Shown piece by piece: positions 1-9,137 of a stretch of DNA of 64,000 nt; the first letter of the stretch is position 1, and each line of letters opens with the position of its first letter. The notes below the pieces were generated by a model. The model made no database searches, was not told where the DNA came from, and saw only the letters and a list, made by a program, of their open reading frames with translations. Source of the stretch: an uncultured Clostridia bacterium (GTDB lineage: Bacteria; Bacillota; Clostridia; Christensenellales; Borkfalkiaceae). The position numbers were made by a program, and so were the translations under genes. Location: positions 93,604 to 157,603 of the forward strand of contig CANRAR010000002.1 of the NCBI GenBank assembly GCA_947628675.1, written 5' to 3'.

Positions 1-23
1 AAAGTGCCGCAGACGCCGCGATT

Positions 24-614
24 TCAGGCGGTAAAGGCGTACGAATACTCCACTTTCGTGCCGTCCGCCGCCGTATAGCCGATAAAGAGAGAGGTGAACG
101 TCTCTTGAAACGCCGCCCGCACCTTCATATCCGTACAGGAGACGTCCGTGCCGAAGAATTTGCTCACGTTCGTGACCTTGGCCTCCATGGAGCCCTCCCC
201 GAACACGACGTCGGAAAAATATGCCTCCGCGAAGGTAAAGCCCCCTTCGATGCCGGCGGGCAGGTCGATTTTGTCCCCCGACGCGGCGATGATTTCCCCG
301 TCCTTGACGGTCGCCGTGCCCGTGAGGGTGATCTTTGTCCCCTGCGCGCCGTCGAGCGAGAGTTCGCCGAAGCGCTCCACGGTATATTCGACCTTCTTGC
401 CCTCCGCCGTCTGCGTGACGGTATACTTGCCCGTCAAAGCATCGCCTTCGGCAAAGGTATCGGTGACGGTGAGGACGATCTTCGTATAGTCCGCCGCGAG
501 CATCTCGTTGAGGGCGGCAAAATGATCCTCGGCGGGTTTTTCCCGCGGAACGCACCCCGTGAGGCAGACGAGCGCGCCTATTGTGACGGAAACAAACAAT
601 GCTTTGATTTTCAC
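24..614 (-). CDS. Predicted lipoprotein of unknown function
   Basis: A 196-residue protein starting at a GTG preceded by GGGAGAGGATCC, only 13 nt after the upstream endonuclease stop. The frame stays open further upstream, but that part overlaps the endonuclease gene and has no signal sequence, so the GTG start is preferred. The N-terminus is a hydrophobic signal with lipobox LTGC (Cys near residue 18), so the protein should be membrane-anchored outside the cell. The body is beta-rich, Thr/Lys/Glu-rich, with repeated short strands. No family is recognised. Its position as last gene of the nucleic-acid salvage operon suggests a role in binding or handling extracellular substrate, but that is inference. 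Confidence 0.7.
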   Translation of the reverse strand: MKIKALFVSVTIGALVCLTGCVPREKPAEDHFAALNEMLAADYTKIVLTVTDTFAEGDALTGKYTVTQTAEGKKVEYTVERFGELSLDGAQGTKITLTGTATVKDGEIIAASGDKIDLPAGIEGGFTFAEAYFSDVVFGEGSMEAKVTNVSKFFGTDVSCTDMKVRAAFQETFTSLFIGYTAADGTKVEYSYAFTA

Positions 615-627
615 GGATCCTCTCCCG

Positions 628-2355
628 CTAATCCAATAGGCCTGCGCCCCGCAGAGCCCGCTCCTCGCTTGCGCGGGCGGCCGCGTTGAGGCTTTGTACC
701 GTTTGGTTATATTCCGCGATCGCCGTCCGGAGCGTCTGCACGTCGGCTGCGGCGGCTGTGCGCTCCGCTTCGGAGAGCGCCCTGTATGCCGTGATCGCGT
801 CGATAAGCGACGTTGCCCTTGCTTCAAGCGAACCCTCGGAGACGATCTCCTCTACGGCGGTATGGAAGGCATCGATCTTGCTTTGGTCGATCTGTTCGCC
901 CGAGCCGCCCTGCTCTTCGCCCGAACCGCCGCCTTGTTCGCCGCCCTGCTCTTCGCCCGAACCGCCGCCCTGCTCTTCACCGCCGTATTCGACGGTGATG
1001 CGATCGAGGTAGCAGGCGCCCGAAGAGCCCGTGAGTTCATAGGTGAGGGCGAAGTAGACGTCGTCCCCCGTCAGTTCCCAAGTGACGCCGTCCTCTATGA
1101 CCGTCTTGGTTCCGTGGTCGTTGCCGTTCGTCGGCTTGCCTGCGACCTCGCCGTATGCGCTGTCCGAAGTGAGCAGTTTCCACGGCCGAGCCGTCTCCCC
1201 CGCTTTGAGTTTGACCGTCACCGACTTGATGGCGCCCGGTGCCGCCGTCGTGCTTGCGAGGTAGTAGCTGTCTTTGCTCTTATTGAACTGCATCGAGCTC
1301 GTATTGTTGCCGTAAAGATACGCGGTGCCGCTCACGCCGCCCGATGACCACGGATAAAATCCGTAATTCCCGCTCCCCGTGAAGTTCTCTATCTGAATGG
1401 TGAACGAGCCTTCTGCGGGTTCGGGTTCGGGCTCGGGCTCGGGCTCAGGTTCGGGCTCGGGTTCCACCGCGCCACACCCCCATATCTTGTCCACATATTC
1501 GGGGTGGTCGATGAACGGGTTGCGGTTGTGCTGGATCTTGTACACCTCCGCGTTGCGCGTCGTCTCGATACTATCTACGGGGTCGAGTTTGTTCCATTCT
1601 ACGAGGAGCGCAAACGCCGCATCCTCCGAACTTGCCGCAATGACATTCGTGAGGGAAAGGTCGCCGAAATAACTGCTGCGGCCGCTCCCGTTCGTCGTCC
1701 CGTGCACATTTTCATAGGAATTGTAATGCGTATACACGTACAGGACGATCCGCGCGGCGTCCCCTTTTACGTTGTCGAGGGGCTCGAACACACCGCCCGC
1801 ATGGTAGCCGCCGAGTTTGGAGTTCGCGCCGCCCGTCGTCTTGGAATAGACGGCGCCGCCGTTTGTGACTTCGCCGAACTTATCGTTGCCGCGCGTGGCG
1901 TTCATCTCCTTTTCGGAGGGGCGGAGATGGTGCATATCCGCGCCGCCGCCCTCGGTTCCCCAAAGTTGTCTGCCCGTATTGTCATAGGAGAGGCTCTGCG
2001 GCCAGACGTGCTCGCGGTTCCATGTCCCCGGGGAGCCGCTGCTCCCGATATAGGTCGTAACCGTCTCGTGCGTGTAGAATTCCACGATGCCGCTCCCTCC
2101 GTTCAAGGCGGGGTCGGTGGTCGGGCCGTAGTCCCTGCAATCGCTGTAAGACGTATACTCGGTATGCGTCGAGGTGATGAGGTCGTGGAGCTGGCCGAGG
2201 AGCGCCTCCCCGCCCGTTGCCGTGATGCCCGCATAGTACTCCGATACTGCGTCCGCGGAGACCTTTTTCGCGGACACGCCTCCCCCGACGGCGATGCCGA
2301 GAAGGAGCAACGCCGCGCAGAGTACGGATAAAATTTTTCGGAGTCCTCTTTGCAT
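628..2355 (-). CDS. Secreted multidomain endonuclease I family protein
   Basis: A 575-residue exported nuclease. Residues 1-29 form a signal peptide without a lipobox. Residues about 35-293 are an endonuclease I (EndA/NucM, PF04231) domain with the His-Me finger motif NREHVWPQS (113-121) and DMHHLRP (140-146). A Glu-Pro repeat linker (298-313), a beta-sandwich-like domain (about 317-458) resembling an ancillary binding module, a Gly/Glu repeat linker (459-488) and a helical C-terminal segment (490-575) follow. Family members cut DNA or RNA non-specifically outside the cell. The catalytic part is a close paralogue of the next gene upstream. No LPXTG sorting signal is seen, so how it is retained is unclear; the helical tail could bind a partner. 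The beta domain's ligand is unknown. Confidence 0.88.
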   Translation of the reverse strand: MQRGLRKILSVLCAALLLLGIAVGGGVSAKKVSADAVSEYYAGITATGGEALLGQLHDLITSTHTEYTSYSDCRDYGPTTDPALNGGSGIVEFYTHETVTTYIGSSGSPGTWNREHVWPQSLSYDNTGRQLWGTEGGGADMHHLRPSEKEMNATRGNDKFGEVTNGGAVYSKTTGGANSKLGGYHAGGVFEPLDNVKGDAARIVLYVYTHYNSYENVHGTTNGSGRSSYFGDLSLTNVIAASSEDAAFALLVEWNKLDPVDSIETTRNAEVYKIQHNRNPFIDHPEYVDKIWGCGAVEPEPEPEPEPEPEPEPAEGSFTIQIENFTGSGNYGFYPWSSGGVSGTAYLYGNNTSSMQFNKSKDSYYLASTTAAPGAIKSVTVKLKAGETARPWKLLTSDSAYGEVAGKPTNGNDHGTKTVIEDGVTWELTGDDVYFALTYELTGSSGACYLDRITVEYGGEEQGGGSGEEQGGEQGGGSGEEQGGSGEQIDQSKIDAFHTAVEEIVSEGSLEARATSLIDAITAYRALSEAERTAAAADVQTLRTAIAEYNQTVQSLNAAARASEERALRGAGLLD

Positions 2356-2395
2356 ACTTTCTTATGTTTTGCGGAAAGCCGCCCCTTCGCGCGGG

Positions 2396-3334
2396 CTATG
2401 CTGCCCCGCCGTCCCCCCAAATGGCGTTGGCGTATTCGGGGTGGTCGATGAACGGATTGCGGTTGCGCTGGATCTTGTACACTTCCGCGTTACGCTTTGT
2501 CTCGATGCTGTCTACGGGGTCGTCCGAATTCCATTGGAGGAGCAGTTCGATCGCCGCCGCCTCCGAAGAGGCCGATATGACGTCGGTAAAGTGCAGGGTG
2601 CCGAAATAACTCTCCGTCTGCCCGTTGGTAGCGCCGTTCGTCGTGCCGTGCACGTTGGCGTACGTATTATAATGGGTATAGACGTAGAACACGATGCGCG
2701 CGACGTCCCCCTTCACTTCGTCGAGGGGCTCGAACACGCCGCCCTTTTGGTAGCCGCCGATCTTGGAATTGGCGCCGCTTGTCGTCTTGGAATAGATGGG
2801 ACTGCCACCCGTGACCTCGCCGTATTTGCTGTCGGCGCGGACGCTGTTCATCTTCACTTCGGAGGGGCGGATATGGTGCATATCCGCGCCGCCGCCGTCC
2901 GTTCCCCAAAGCCCGCCCGAAAGCGCCTTGGGCCAAACGTGCTCGCGGTTCCATCTGCCCGCATCGCTTCCCGTCTGGGTATATTCGACGATCGTCTCGT
3001 GCGTGTAGAACTCGACGATGCTCTTTCCGCCCTGCGCGTAGTCGGTGATCGGCGCCTTGTCCCTACATTCGCTGTAACTGCTGTAATGGGTGTGCGTCGT
3101 GGTGATGAGGTCGTGAAGCGCCCCGAGGAGCGCGTTGCCCGACGTCGCGGTGAGGGACGAATAGTATTTTTCCGCATCGGAGGGAAGCGCGGGCTTTTTA
3201 TCGTCCGAAGGGGTCTCCGAGGAGGGTTCCACCGCGGGCGTCTCCCCCTTGTTGCATCCCGCAAACGTGCAGACGCCGAAAAGGAGCATCGCGCCGAGCA
3301 ACCATGATAAAATTGTCTGAAAGCGCTTCCGCAC
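2396..3334 (-). CDS. Endonuclease I family lipoprotein
   Basis: A 312-residue lipoprotein nuclease. The signal peptide ends in lipobox FAGC (Cys27), followed by a flexible Pro/Ser/Asp linker to about residue 52, then a single endonuclease I domain with NREHVWP (129-135) and DMHHIRP. It lacks the linkers and extra domains of its tandem paralogue downstream, so the pair offers one surface-anchored and one secreted enzyme with the same chemistry. It sits 18 nt downstream of tdk in the same operon. The family is divalent-metal-dependent and degrades DNA and RNA non-specifically; substrate preference here is not predictable from sequence. Function call is firm at family level. Confidence 0.9.
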   Translation of the reverse strand: MRKRFQTILSWLLGAMLLFGVCTFAGCNKGETPAVEPSSETPSDDKKPALPSDAEKYYSSLTATSGNALLGALHDLITTTHTHYSSYSECRDKAPITDYAQGGKSIVEFYTHETIVEYTQTGSDAGRWNREHVWPKALSGGLWGTDGGGADMHHIRPSEVKMNSVRADSKYGEVTGGSPIYSKTTSGANSKIGGYQKGGVFEPLDEVKGDVARIVFYVYTHYNTYANVHGTTNGATNGQTESYFGTLHFTDVISASSEAAAIELLLQWNSDDPVDSIETKRNAEVYKIQRNRNPFIDHPEYANAIWGDGGAA

Positions 3335-3352
3335 TGCCCTTTTCTCCCGTAC

Positions 3353-3931
3353 TTACGACTGCTCCGCCTTGCGTTTCAGCCAACATTTTCTGCACATCGC
3401 AACGTACCTGTCGTTTCCGCCGACGAGAATTTGCGAGCCCTCCGTCACGATATGCCCCGCGTCGTCGAGGCGGGCGTTGACCGTCGCCTTCGCCCCGCAG
3501 GTGCACACCGACTTGATCTCGGAGATGGACTCGGCTATCTCAAACAGCCGCTTGCTCCCCGGGAAGAGGTGGGTCGTGAAGTCGGTCGCAAGCCCGAAGC
3601 ACAGCACGGGGATATTCTGTTCGATGACGATGTCGGCGAGTTCGTCCACCTGTTCGGGGGCGAGGAATTGGCATTCGTCCACGATGATGACGTCGCAATC
3701 GGAATATTTTTCAAGGTAGAGCGTGTGCAGGTCTTCGTCCTGCCCCACCGCGATGGCGTCCTGCTGAAGCCCGATGCGGGATTTGACGACGGTCGCTCCG
3801 TCGCGCGTATCGATGGCGGGCTTCAGAAGCAGCACCTTCATGTTGCGCTCTTCGTAGTTGAACTTGGTGATGAGCGCCTGAGCAGTCTTGGAGCACCCCA
3901 TCGCGCCGAACTTAAAGTATAACTTCGCCAT
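3353..3931 (-). CDS. tdk: Thymidine kinase, type II
   Basis: A 192-residue thymidine kinase that phosphorylates thymidine or deoxyuridine with ATP in the cytoplasm, salvaging what the phosphorylases do not degrade. The P-loop is GAMGCSKT (9-16), the Clostridia-type variant of the family signature. DECQFL (85-90) carries the catalytic Glu, and four cysteines (143, 145, 180, 183) form the structural zinc site. The ATG start has AAAGGAAG two bases upstream; a longer open frame exists but overlaps pdp and carries no family sequence. Gap to pdp is 11 nt, so the two are co-transcribed. Confidence 0.93.
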   Translation of the reverse strand: MAKLYFKFGAMGCSKTAQALITKFNYEERNMKVLLLKPAIDTRDGATVVKSRIGLQQDAIAVGQDEDLHTLYLEKYSDCDVIIVDECQFLAPEQVDELADIVIEQNIPVLCFGLATDFTTHLFPGSKRLFEIAESISEIKSVCTCGAKATVNARLDDAGHIVTEGSQILVGGNDRYVAMCRKCWLKRKAEQS

Positions 3932-3942
3932 AACTTCCTTTG

Positions 3943-5244
3943 TTATTCCACAATATCGTATATGAGCGGTTCGCTCTGCGGTTTTTCCCGTCCCATGACG
4001 GTCGCTTCGAGCAATTTTTCTTCGGCGGCCGCAAACGTTTTTTCGTCGTCCGTGTACAGCGTGGCGATCTCCTCGCCCTTCAGAACGGGATCGCCCGTCT
4101 TTTTCTTTAAGATAATGCCCGCCGAATAGTCGATCGCATCCTCGGCGGTGTTGCGCCCTGCGCCGAGCGCGAGGCTCGCAAGCCCGTACGCCTCGGTATC
4201 GACGCTCTGAATGTAGCCGCCGCTCCTGCTCAACACCGCGCGGGAATATTTCGCCTTCTTGAACTTTGCGGGGTCGTAAATGAGTTCGGCGTTTCCGCCC
4301 TGCGCCGCGACGGTCTCCGCGAGTTTTTTGAGTGCGCTCCCGTCCGCGATCGCCCGCCGTGCGAGCGCCTTGCACACTTCGGGTGTGCCCTTGCCCGCAA
4401 GCGAGAGCATATAGCCCGCGAGCGTCATGCAAACTTCGGTAAAATCGGCGGGGCCGCGGCCTTGGAGGGTCTCCACCGCCTCGATGACTTCGAGGGAATT
4501 GCCGATGGCATAGCCGAGGGGTCTATCCATATTGGTGATGAGCGCGACCATCTTTTTGCCCGCGTTCTTGCCGATATCCACCATGAGGCGGGCAAGTTCG
4601 CGGCTTTTTTCCACGCTCTTCATGAACGACCCGCTCCCCGTCTTGACGTCGAGAACGATGCAATCGTCGTCGGCGGCGAGTTTCTTGCCCATGATGCTCG
4701 CGGCGATGAGCGGCATACTGTCTACCGTCGCCGTCACGTCGCGGAGGGCGTAGAGTTTTTTATCGGCGGGGGCGAACTGCCTCGACTGCCCCACGATGGA
4801 GAGCCCGATCTTTTTGACCTGCGCGATGAATTCCTCCTCGGAGAGCGTCGTGCGGAAGCCGTCGATGGCTTCGAGTTTATCCACGGTGCCGCCCGTGTGC
4901 CCGAGGCCGCGGCCGCTCATCTTGGCGACCTTCACCCCGTACGACGCCACGATGGGCGCAACGACGAGGCTCGTCTTATCCCCCACACCGCCCGTGGAGT
5001 GCTTATCCACGCGGATGCCGCCGATGGCGGAAAAGTCCAATCTCTCCCCCGAATCGCGTACGGCGAATGTGAGGTCGCACGTCTCGCGCACGGTCATGTC
5101 CCGAAAATAGATGGCCATGAGGAGCGCGGAAATTTGGTAATCGGGGATGCTCCCGTCCGTCACGCCGCGGATGAAAAAGTTTATCTCCTCGGTGGAGAGT
5201 TCTCCCCCGTCGCGCTTCTTTTTGATGATGTCGTACATTCTCAT
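3943..5244 (-). CDS. pdp: Pyrimidine-nucleoside phosphorylase
   Basis: A 433-residue enzyme that phosphorolyses thymidine, deoxyuridine and uridine to base plus (deoxy)ribose-1-phosphate. Length and order match the family: N-terminal helical domain, then the glycine-rich phosphate site with KHSTGGVGDK (81-90) and MSGRGLGHTGGT (109-120), and the C-terminal PYNP domain ending near TVMGREKPQSEPLI. It feeds deoxyribose-1-phosphate to the phosphopentomutase encoded upstream in the same operon. The broad uridine/thymidine enzyme (Pdp) is typical in Bacillota, whereas enterobacterial DeoA is thymidine-specific; the choice of symbol follows that habit. Confidence 0.93.
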   Translation of the reverse strand: MRMYDIIKKKRDGGELSTEEINFFIRGVTDGSIPDYQISALLMAIYFRDMTVRETCDLTFAVRDSGERLDFSAIGGIRVDKHSTGGVGDKTSLVVAPIVASYGVKVAKMSGRGLGHTGGTVDKLEAIDGFRTTLSEEEFIAQVKKIGLSIVGQSRQFAPADKKLYALRDVTATVDSMPLIAASIMGKKLAADDDCIVLDVKTGSGSFMKSVEKSRELARLMVDIGKNAGKKMVALITNMDRPLGYAIGNSLEVIEAVETLQGRGPADFTEVCMTLAGYMLSLAGKGTPEVCKALARRAIADGSALKKLAETVAAQGGNAELIYDPAKFKKAKYSRAVLSRSGGYIQSVDTEAYGLASLALGAGRNTAEDAIDYSAGIILKKKTGDPVLKGEEIATLYTDDEKTFAAAEEKLLEATVMGREKPQSEPLIYDIVE

Positions 5245-5257
5245 AGGAAAGCCCCCT

Positions 5258-6808
5258 TTACAGCGCCCAGCCGCCCTCGGAGATGAACGTGGCGAGCAGG
5301 TCGCGCGCGTACGTCTTATTGTCGAGCCGCTTGACTTCGGTGATGCGGTTGGAGGAATAGTAGGCAGTATAGGTATCCGTTACAATATAATAGGTCTTCG
5401 TGGAATTGATACTGTCCGCCGAGAAGCCGCTCTTTGTGAAGATGTGATAGTCGTCATTCGTGCTTTCGAGGAAGCGCCTCTTGAGGTCGGAACCCTTGAT
5501 GCTCCCGAGGACGATCGCATTGTCGAAGGGAAGAACGGAGAACACGTCGGCATAGGTCAACTGCCCCGCGTTGAGGTCATAGGGGCTTCTCGTCTTTAAG
5601 AAGCCGCCGCCCAAAACGATGTCGTACTGCGAGCCCCAAACTTCCGTCCCCTTCTCGAGATAGAGTTTTGCGACCGTGTCCTCAATGTCCGAATCGTAAC
5701 GCCTTTCAATGTTGTTGCCGAGGATCGTCTCGTAAGGGTCACTATCGGGGAAATATTTTGTAAAGAGCGTATTTACGGAGGGGTCGTCCGCAAGGCTGCT
5801 CTTGGCGTAGGTGGAAGTACCCAGTACCCGCGGGGAGGAGACGGTGCTCTTGCCCGTCGTGAGGTCGATGCGGACGTCCACAGAGGAGACGCCCTTGTTC
5901 TCGCCGCCGCCTTGTAGGTGATAGACGCCGTATTCGTCCTTCACGACATATTGTTTATGCGTATGCGCCTCGAACACGAGATCGACATAGCCGTCGGAGA
6001 GCGAACCGTCGTACCACGCCATATCGCTCGATTTTACCGAGGCGCCGCTCGAACTTGAAAACTTCGTGCCGCTGCCGCCGTCGTGCAGGGAGTAGACGAT
6101 AAAATCGCACCCCTCCTCTTCCCGCAGGCGCGTCGCCTCGGCCTTGACGAGCGCCGTGAGGGCGCTCCCCGTCGCAAATTTCAGCCCGCTCTGGAATTCC
6201 CCCGAGATGGAGGAGAGGCAGTCGCCGATGGCGCCGATGATGCCGATCTTCGCGCCCGCCTTCTCGACGACGACGGAGGGCTTGCAGTAGCCGGGCATCT
6301 TGCCGTTATATGTCACATTGATGCCGAGAATGGGGAACTTCGCAAGTTCGCTGTTGGGCGTCAAGACATCGGGCCCCCAATCGAACTCGTGGTTGCCGAG
6401 GGTCATGGAGACGAACCCCGCCTCGTTCATCCACTCCGTCATGAGCGCGCCCTTGGTGGAGGAGGACTCCACCGTCCCCTGCCACATATCGCCCGAGGAG
6501 AGCAGGATCTCTTCCCGCGCCGTGTCGGCATATAAATCTTTAAGATAGGTCGTGAACTCGTCCACGCCGGGCTGGTTGCCGCCGTCCATGAACTTCCCGT
6601 GCAGGTCGTTGACGGCGAGGAAGGTGAGTTCCGCGTCAACTTTGATGCCGCAATCGTCGCAGAGACCGTCGAAATCGTCGTCGGTGTGGCGGGGCGTATA
6701 CCCATCGGGAGTCGGCTCCGTGCCCTTGCGGGCGCAACCCACGAGCGCCGTGCAGAGGATGAGCGCGGCGGAGGCAAGCAATGCAATTCTATTCAAAAAT
6801 TTTTTCAT
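5258..6808 (-). CDS. 5'-nucleotidase / UshA-type metallophosphoesterase lipoprotein
   Basis: A 516-residue surface lipoprotein: signal peptide with lipobox LVGC (Cys25), then a short acidic Cys-containing segment (HTDDDFDGLCDDCG, 41-54) resembling thrombospondin type-3 calcium repeats, then a calcineurin-like phosphoesterase domain with NDLH (67-70), GD (106-107), GNHE (138-141) and a HTH motif near the end of that domain. The C-terminal part is the 5'-nucleotidase substrate domain. It would strip phosphate from nucleotides released by the endonucleases so that nucleosides can be imported. Lies between cdd (6-nt gap) and pdp (13-nt gap). Substrate could also include 2',3'-cyclic nucleotides or UDP-sugars, as in other family members. 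Confidence 0.9.
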   Translation of the reverse strand: MKKFLNRIALLASAALILCTALVGCARKGTEPTPDGYTPRHTDDDFDGLCDDCGIKVDAELTFLAVNDLHGKFMDGGNQPGVDEFTTYLKDLYADTAREEILLSSGDMWQGTVESSSTKGALMTEWMNEAGFVSMTLGNHEFDWGPDVLTPNSELAKFPILGINVTYNGKMPGYCKPSVVVEKAGAKIGIIGAIGDCLSSISGEFQSGLKFATGSALTALVKAEATRLREEEGCDFIVYSLHDGGSGTKFSSSSGASVKSSDMAWYDGSLSDGYVDLVFEAHTHKQYVVKDEYGVYHLQGGGENKGVSSVDVRIDLTTGKSTVSSPRVLGTSTYAKSSLADDPSVNTLFTKYFPDSDPYETILGNNIERRYDSDIEDTVAKLYLEKGTEVWGSQYDIVLGGGFLKTRSPYDLNAGQLTYADVFSVLPFDNAIVLGSIKGSDLKRRFLESTNDDYHIFTKSGFSADSINSTKTYYIVTDTYTAYYSSNRITEVKRLDNKTYARDLLATFISEGGWAL

Positions 6809-6814
6809 GCGTCT

Positions 6815-7216
6815 TTACAGGTTTTCCGACGTAAACGAATATGGCAGCAGTTCGTTGAGCGTAAACGCCCTGAATTTTTCGGGCGTACCGAGTAAAATTT
6901 TGAAATCCGCGGGGCAAAATTCGGCGATGACCTGCCTGCATACCCCGCAGGGTGCGGTGAACGGCGAGGTCTCCCCCGTCCGCCCGCCGACGATGGCGAT
7001 CGCCTCAAATTCGCGTTCACCCTCGCTCACGGCCTTGAAAATCGCCGTGCGTTCGGCGCAATTGGTGGCGGAATAGCCCGCGTTCTCCACATTGCAACCC
7101 GTGTAGAGTTTTCCGCTCCTTGTGAGGAGCGCCGCCCCCACGCGAAAATCCGAGTAGGGACAATAGGAATAGAAGCGCGCATTCTGCGCCGCCTGCATCA
7201 GTTCTTTTTCCGTCAT
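6815..7216 (-). CDS. cdd: Cytidine deaminase
   Basis: A 133-residue tetrameric-type cytidine/deoxycytidine deaminase that converts (deoxy)cytidine to (deoxy)uridine, the form used by Pdp. The zinc site is complete: Cys53 and catalytic Glu55 in NCAERTA, Cys90 and Cys93 in PCGVCRQV. Length matches the short Bacillus-type enzyme. Its ATG overlaps the deoB stop codon in an ATGA arrangement, indicating translational coupling. Confidence 0.95.
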   Translation of the reverse strand: MTEKELMQAAQNARFYSYCPYSDFRVGAALLTRSGKLYTGCNVENAGYSATNCAERTAIFKAVSEGEREFEAIAIVGGRTGETSPFTAPCGVCRQVIAEFCPADFKILLGTPEKFRAFTLNELLPYSFTSENL

Positions 7217-8376
7217 TTCTGCACTTCCTTCAAGAAGCTCTCGCCGCTCGTTTTCTCCTTACCGACGCCGAAAAAGTCCAAAACGGTGGCGGAAATATCG
7301 GCAAACGTCGGGCGGATGCCCAAATTCACGCCGCCCCTTATGCCCGCCCCATAGATGAGCATGGGCGTGTATTCGCGCGAGTGGTCGGTGGAGGGCGTCG
7401 AGGGGTCGCACCCGTGGTCGGCGGTGATGAGGAGCACGTCGTCCTCCCGCATATCGGGGAGGAATTTGCTCAAAAATTCGTCGAACTCCGTCGCCGCGGC
7501 GGCATACCCCGCAACGTCGTTCCTGTGGCCGTACTTCATGTCGAAATCGACGAGGTTGACAAAGCACAGCCCCTCGAAGTCGCGCCCCTGAATTTCCTTG
7601 GTCACCTGCATCCCGTGCGTGTTGGACGTCGTGCGATTGCTCTCCGAAACGCCACTCCCCGCGAAAATATCGTAAATTTTGCCCACGGAAATGGTTGCAT
7701 ATCCCGCCTTTTGCAGCAAATTCAGCATGGTATCGGCGGGCGGGACGAGGGAGAAGTCGTGACGGTTCGCCGTGCGCGTGAAGGGATATTCCCCCGTGAA
7801 CGGACGGGCGATGACCCGCCCCACGCCGTGCTTGCCATGGAGCATCGCGCGCGCGATCTCACAATATTTATAGAGTTCGGGCACGGGCACCACGTCCTCG
7901 TGCGCCGCGATCTGGAACACGCTGTCCGCCGAGGTATACACGATGAGCGCGCCCGTCTCCATATGCTCCCGCCCGTAGTCCTTTATAACTTCGGTGCCCG
8001 AATAGGGCTTGTTGCAGATGACTTTCCGCCCCGTCTTTTGCTCGAACTCCTCGATGACTTCGGGCGGGAAGCCGTCGGGGTACGTCGGGAGCGGGTCGGG
8101 CGAGATGATGCCCGCGATCTCCCAGTGCCCGATGGTCGTATCCTTGCCGGCGGAAGTTTCCGACATCTTGCAGTAACTCGCCTTGGGCGAAGAAACGCCG
8201 CCGCCCACGCCGTCGATATTGAAGAGCCCGAGCGCCTTCAAGTTGGGGCAGTTGAAATTTTGATGATTGCGGATGGCGCCGAGGGTATCGCTCCCCTCGT
8301 CGTGCCACTTATAGGCGTCGGGGAGTTCCCCCACGCCGAAACTATCGAGTACGATCAGAAAAAATCTCTTTGCCAT
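7213..8376 (-). CDS. deoB: Phosphopentomutase
   Basis: A 387-residue enzyme interconverting (deoxy)ribose-1-phosphate and -5-phosphate; it links the phosphorylases to deoxyribose-phosphate aldolase. It belongs to the alkaline-phosphatase superfamily: metal-binding Asp in LIVLDSFGVGE near the N-terminus, the phosphorylated Thr region AGKDTTIGHWE, and C-terminal ADHGCDPSTPSTDHSRE. The start is the ATG after GAGGCAAGA; the frame is open 13 codons further but without family sequence. A 6-bp hairpin (8388-8404) lies just upstream, between deoD and deoB. Coupled to cdd by a 4-nt overlap. Confidence 0.95.
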   Translation of the reverse strand: MAKRFFLIVLDSFGVGELPDAYKWHDEGSDTLGAIRNHQNFNCPNLKALGLFNIDGVGGGVSSPKASYCKMSETSAGKDTTIGHWEIAGIISPDPLPTYPDGFPPEVIEEFEQKTGRKVICNKPYSGTEVIKDYGREHMETGALIVYTSADSVFQIAAHEDVVPVPELYKYCEIARAMLHGKHGVGRVIARPFTGEYPFTRTANRHDFSLVPPADTMLNLLQKAGYATISVGKIYDIFAGSGVSESNRTTSNTHGMQVTKEIQGRDFEGLCFVNLVDFDMKYGHRNDVAGYAAAATEFDEFLSKFLPDMREDDVLLITADHGCDPSTPSTDHSREYTPMLIYGAGIRGGVNLGIRPTFADISATVLDFFGVGKEKTSGESFLKEVQK

Positions 8377-8417
8377 TCTTGCCTCGCGGTGCGTTTTTCG
8401 CACCCCATGTCGCAATT

Positions 8418-9137
8418 TTACGCAAGTTCAAGCGCGATCTTCATCATCGCCGTAAAGCTATTTTGCCGCTCCTCGGCGGTGGTATTCTCCTCGGGGTGAA
8501 GGAAACTGTCGCTCACGGTGCAGATGCAGAGAGCCTTCTTGCCCGCGCGCGCCGCATTGCAGTAGAGCGCCGCGCTCTCCATCTCCACGCCGAGAACCCC
8601 CATCTTCGCCCATTGCATCCCGCTTTGAGCGTCGTCGTAGAACATATCCGAGGAGAAGATGTTCCCCACCTTATAGTGAACGCCCGCCTCTTCGCAGAGG
8701 TCGGCGGCACGGCGCAAAAGCCCGAAGTCGGCGATGGGAGCAAAGTCCCCCGGCAAATTGTACTGCTTGGCGTAATTGCCGTTGGTGCAGGCGCCCTGCG
8801 CCAAGATGATGTCGTGCACGTGCAGATCCTCATCGAAACTGCCGCACGAGCCGATGCGGATGATGTTCTCCACGCCGTAGAAGTTGAAAAGTTCGTAGGA
8901 ATAGATGCCGATGGCGGGTTGCCCCATGCCCGAGGCCATCACGGAGACCCTTTTCCCCTTGTAGGTGCCCGTAAAGCCGTTCACCCCGCGCACATTGTTG
9001 ACGAGGACGGGGTTTTCGAGGAAGTTCTCCGCAATGAATTTGGAACGCAACGGGTCACCCGGCATCAAAACGGTCGGGGCGAAGTCGCCGTACTTGGCGC
9101 TGATGTGGGGGGTGGGAATGTTGGGGTGCTTTTCCAT
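8418..9137 (-). CDS. deoD: Purine-nucleoside phosphorylase, DeoD type
   Basis: A 239-residue hexameric-type purine nucleoside phosphorylase that cleaves (deoxy)inosine, guanosine and adenosine with phosphate. Typical blocks are seen: MPGDPLRSKFIAE (phosphate loop), SGMGQPAIGIYS, IGSCGS and VEMESAALY (ribose and base site). The ATG overlaps the deoC stop as TAATG, which implies coupled translation. Length is standard for DeoD. Confidence 0.95.
   Translation of the reverse strand: MEKHPNIPTPHISAKYGDFAPTVLMPGDPLRSKFIAENFLENPVLVNNVRGVNGFTGTYKGKRVSVMASGMGQPAIGIYSYELFNFYGVENIIRIGSCGSFDEDLHVHDIILAQGACTNGNYAKQYNLPGDFAPIADFGLLRRAADLCEEAGVHYKVGNIFSSDMFYDDAQSGMQWAKMGVLGVEMESAALYCNAARAGKKALCICTVSDSFLHPEENTTAEERQNSFTAMMKIALELA

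Noticed and set aside
1400..1470. Short GC-rich repeat as a regulatory element
   Set aside because: It codes for the Glu-Pro linker of the secreted endonuclease.
3932..4432. N-terminal extension of thymidine kinase to 359 residues
   Set aside because: The extension overlaps pdp in another frame, has no family similarity, and a good Shine-Dalgarno precedes the internal ATG.
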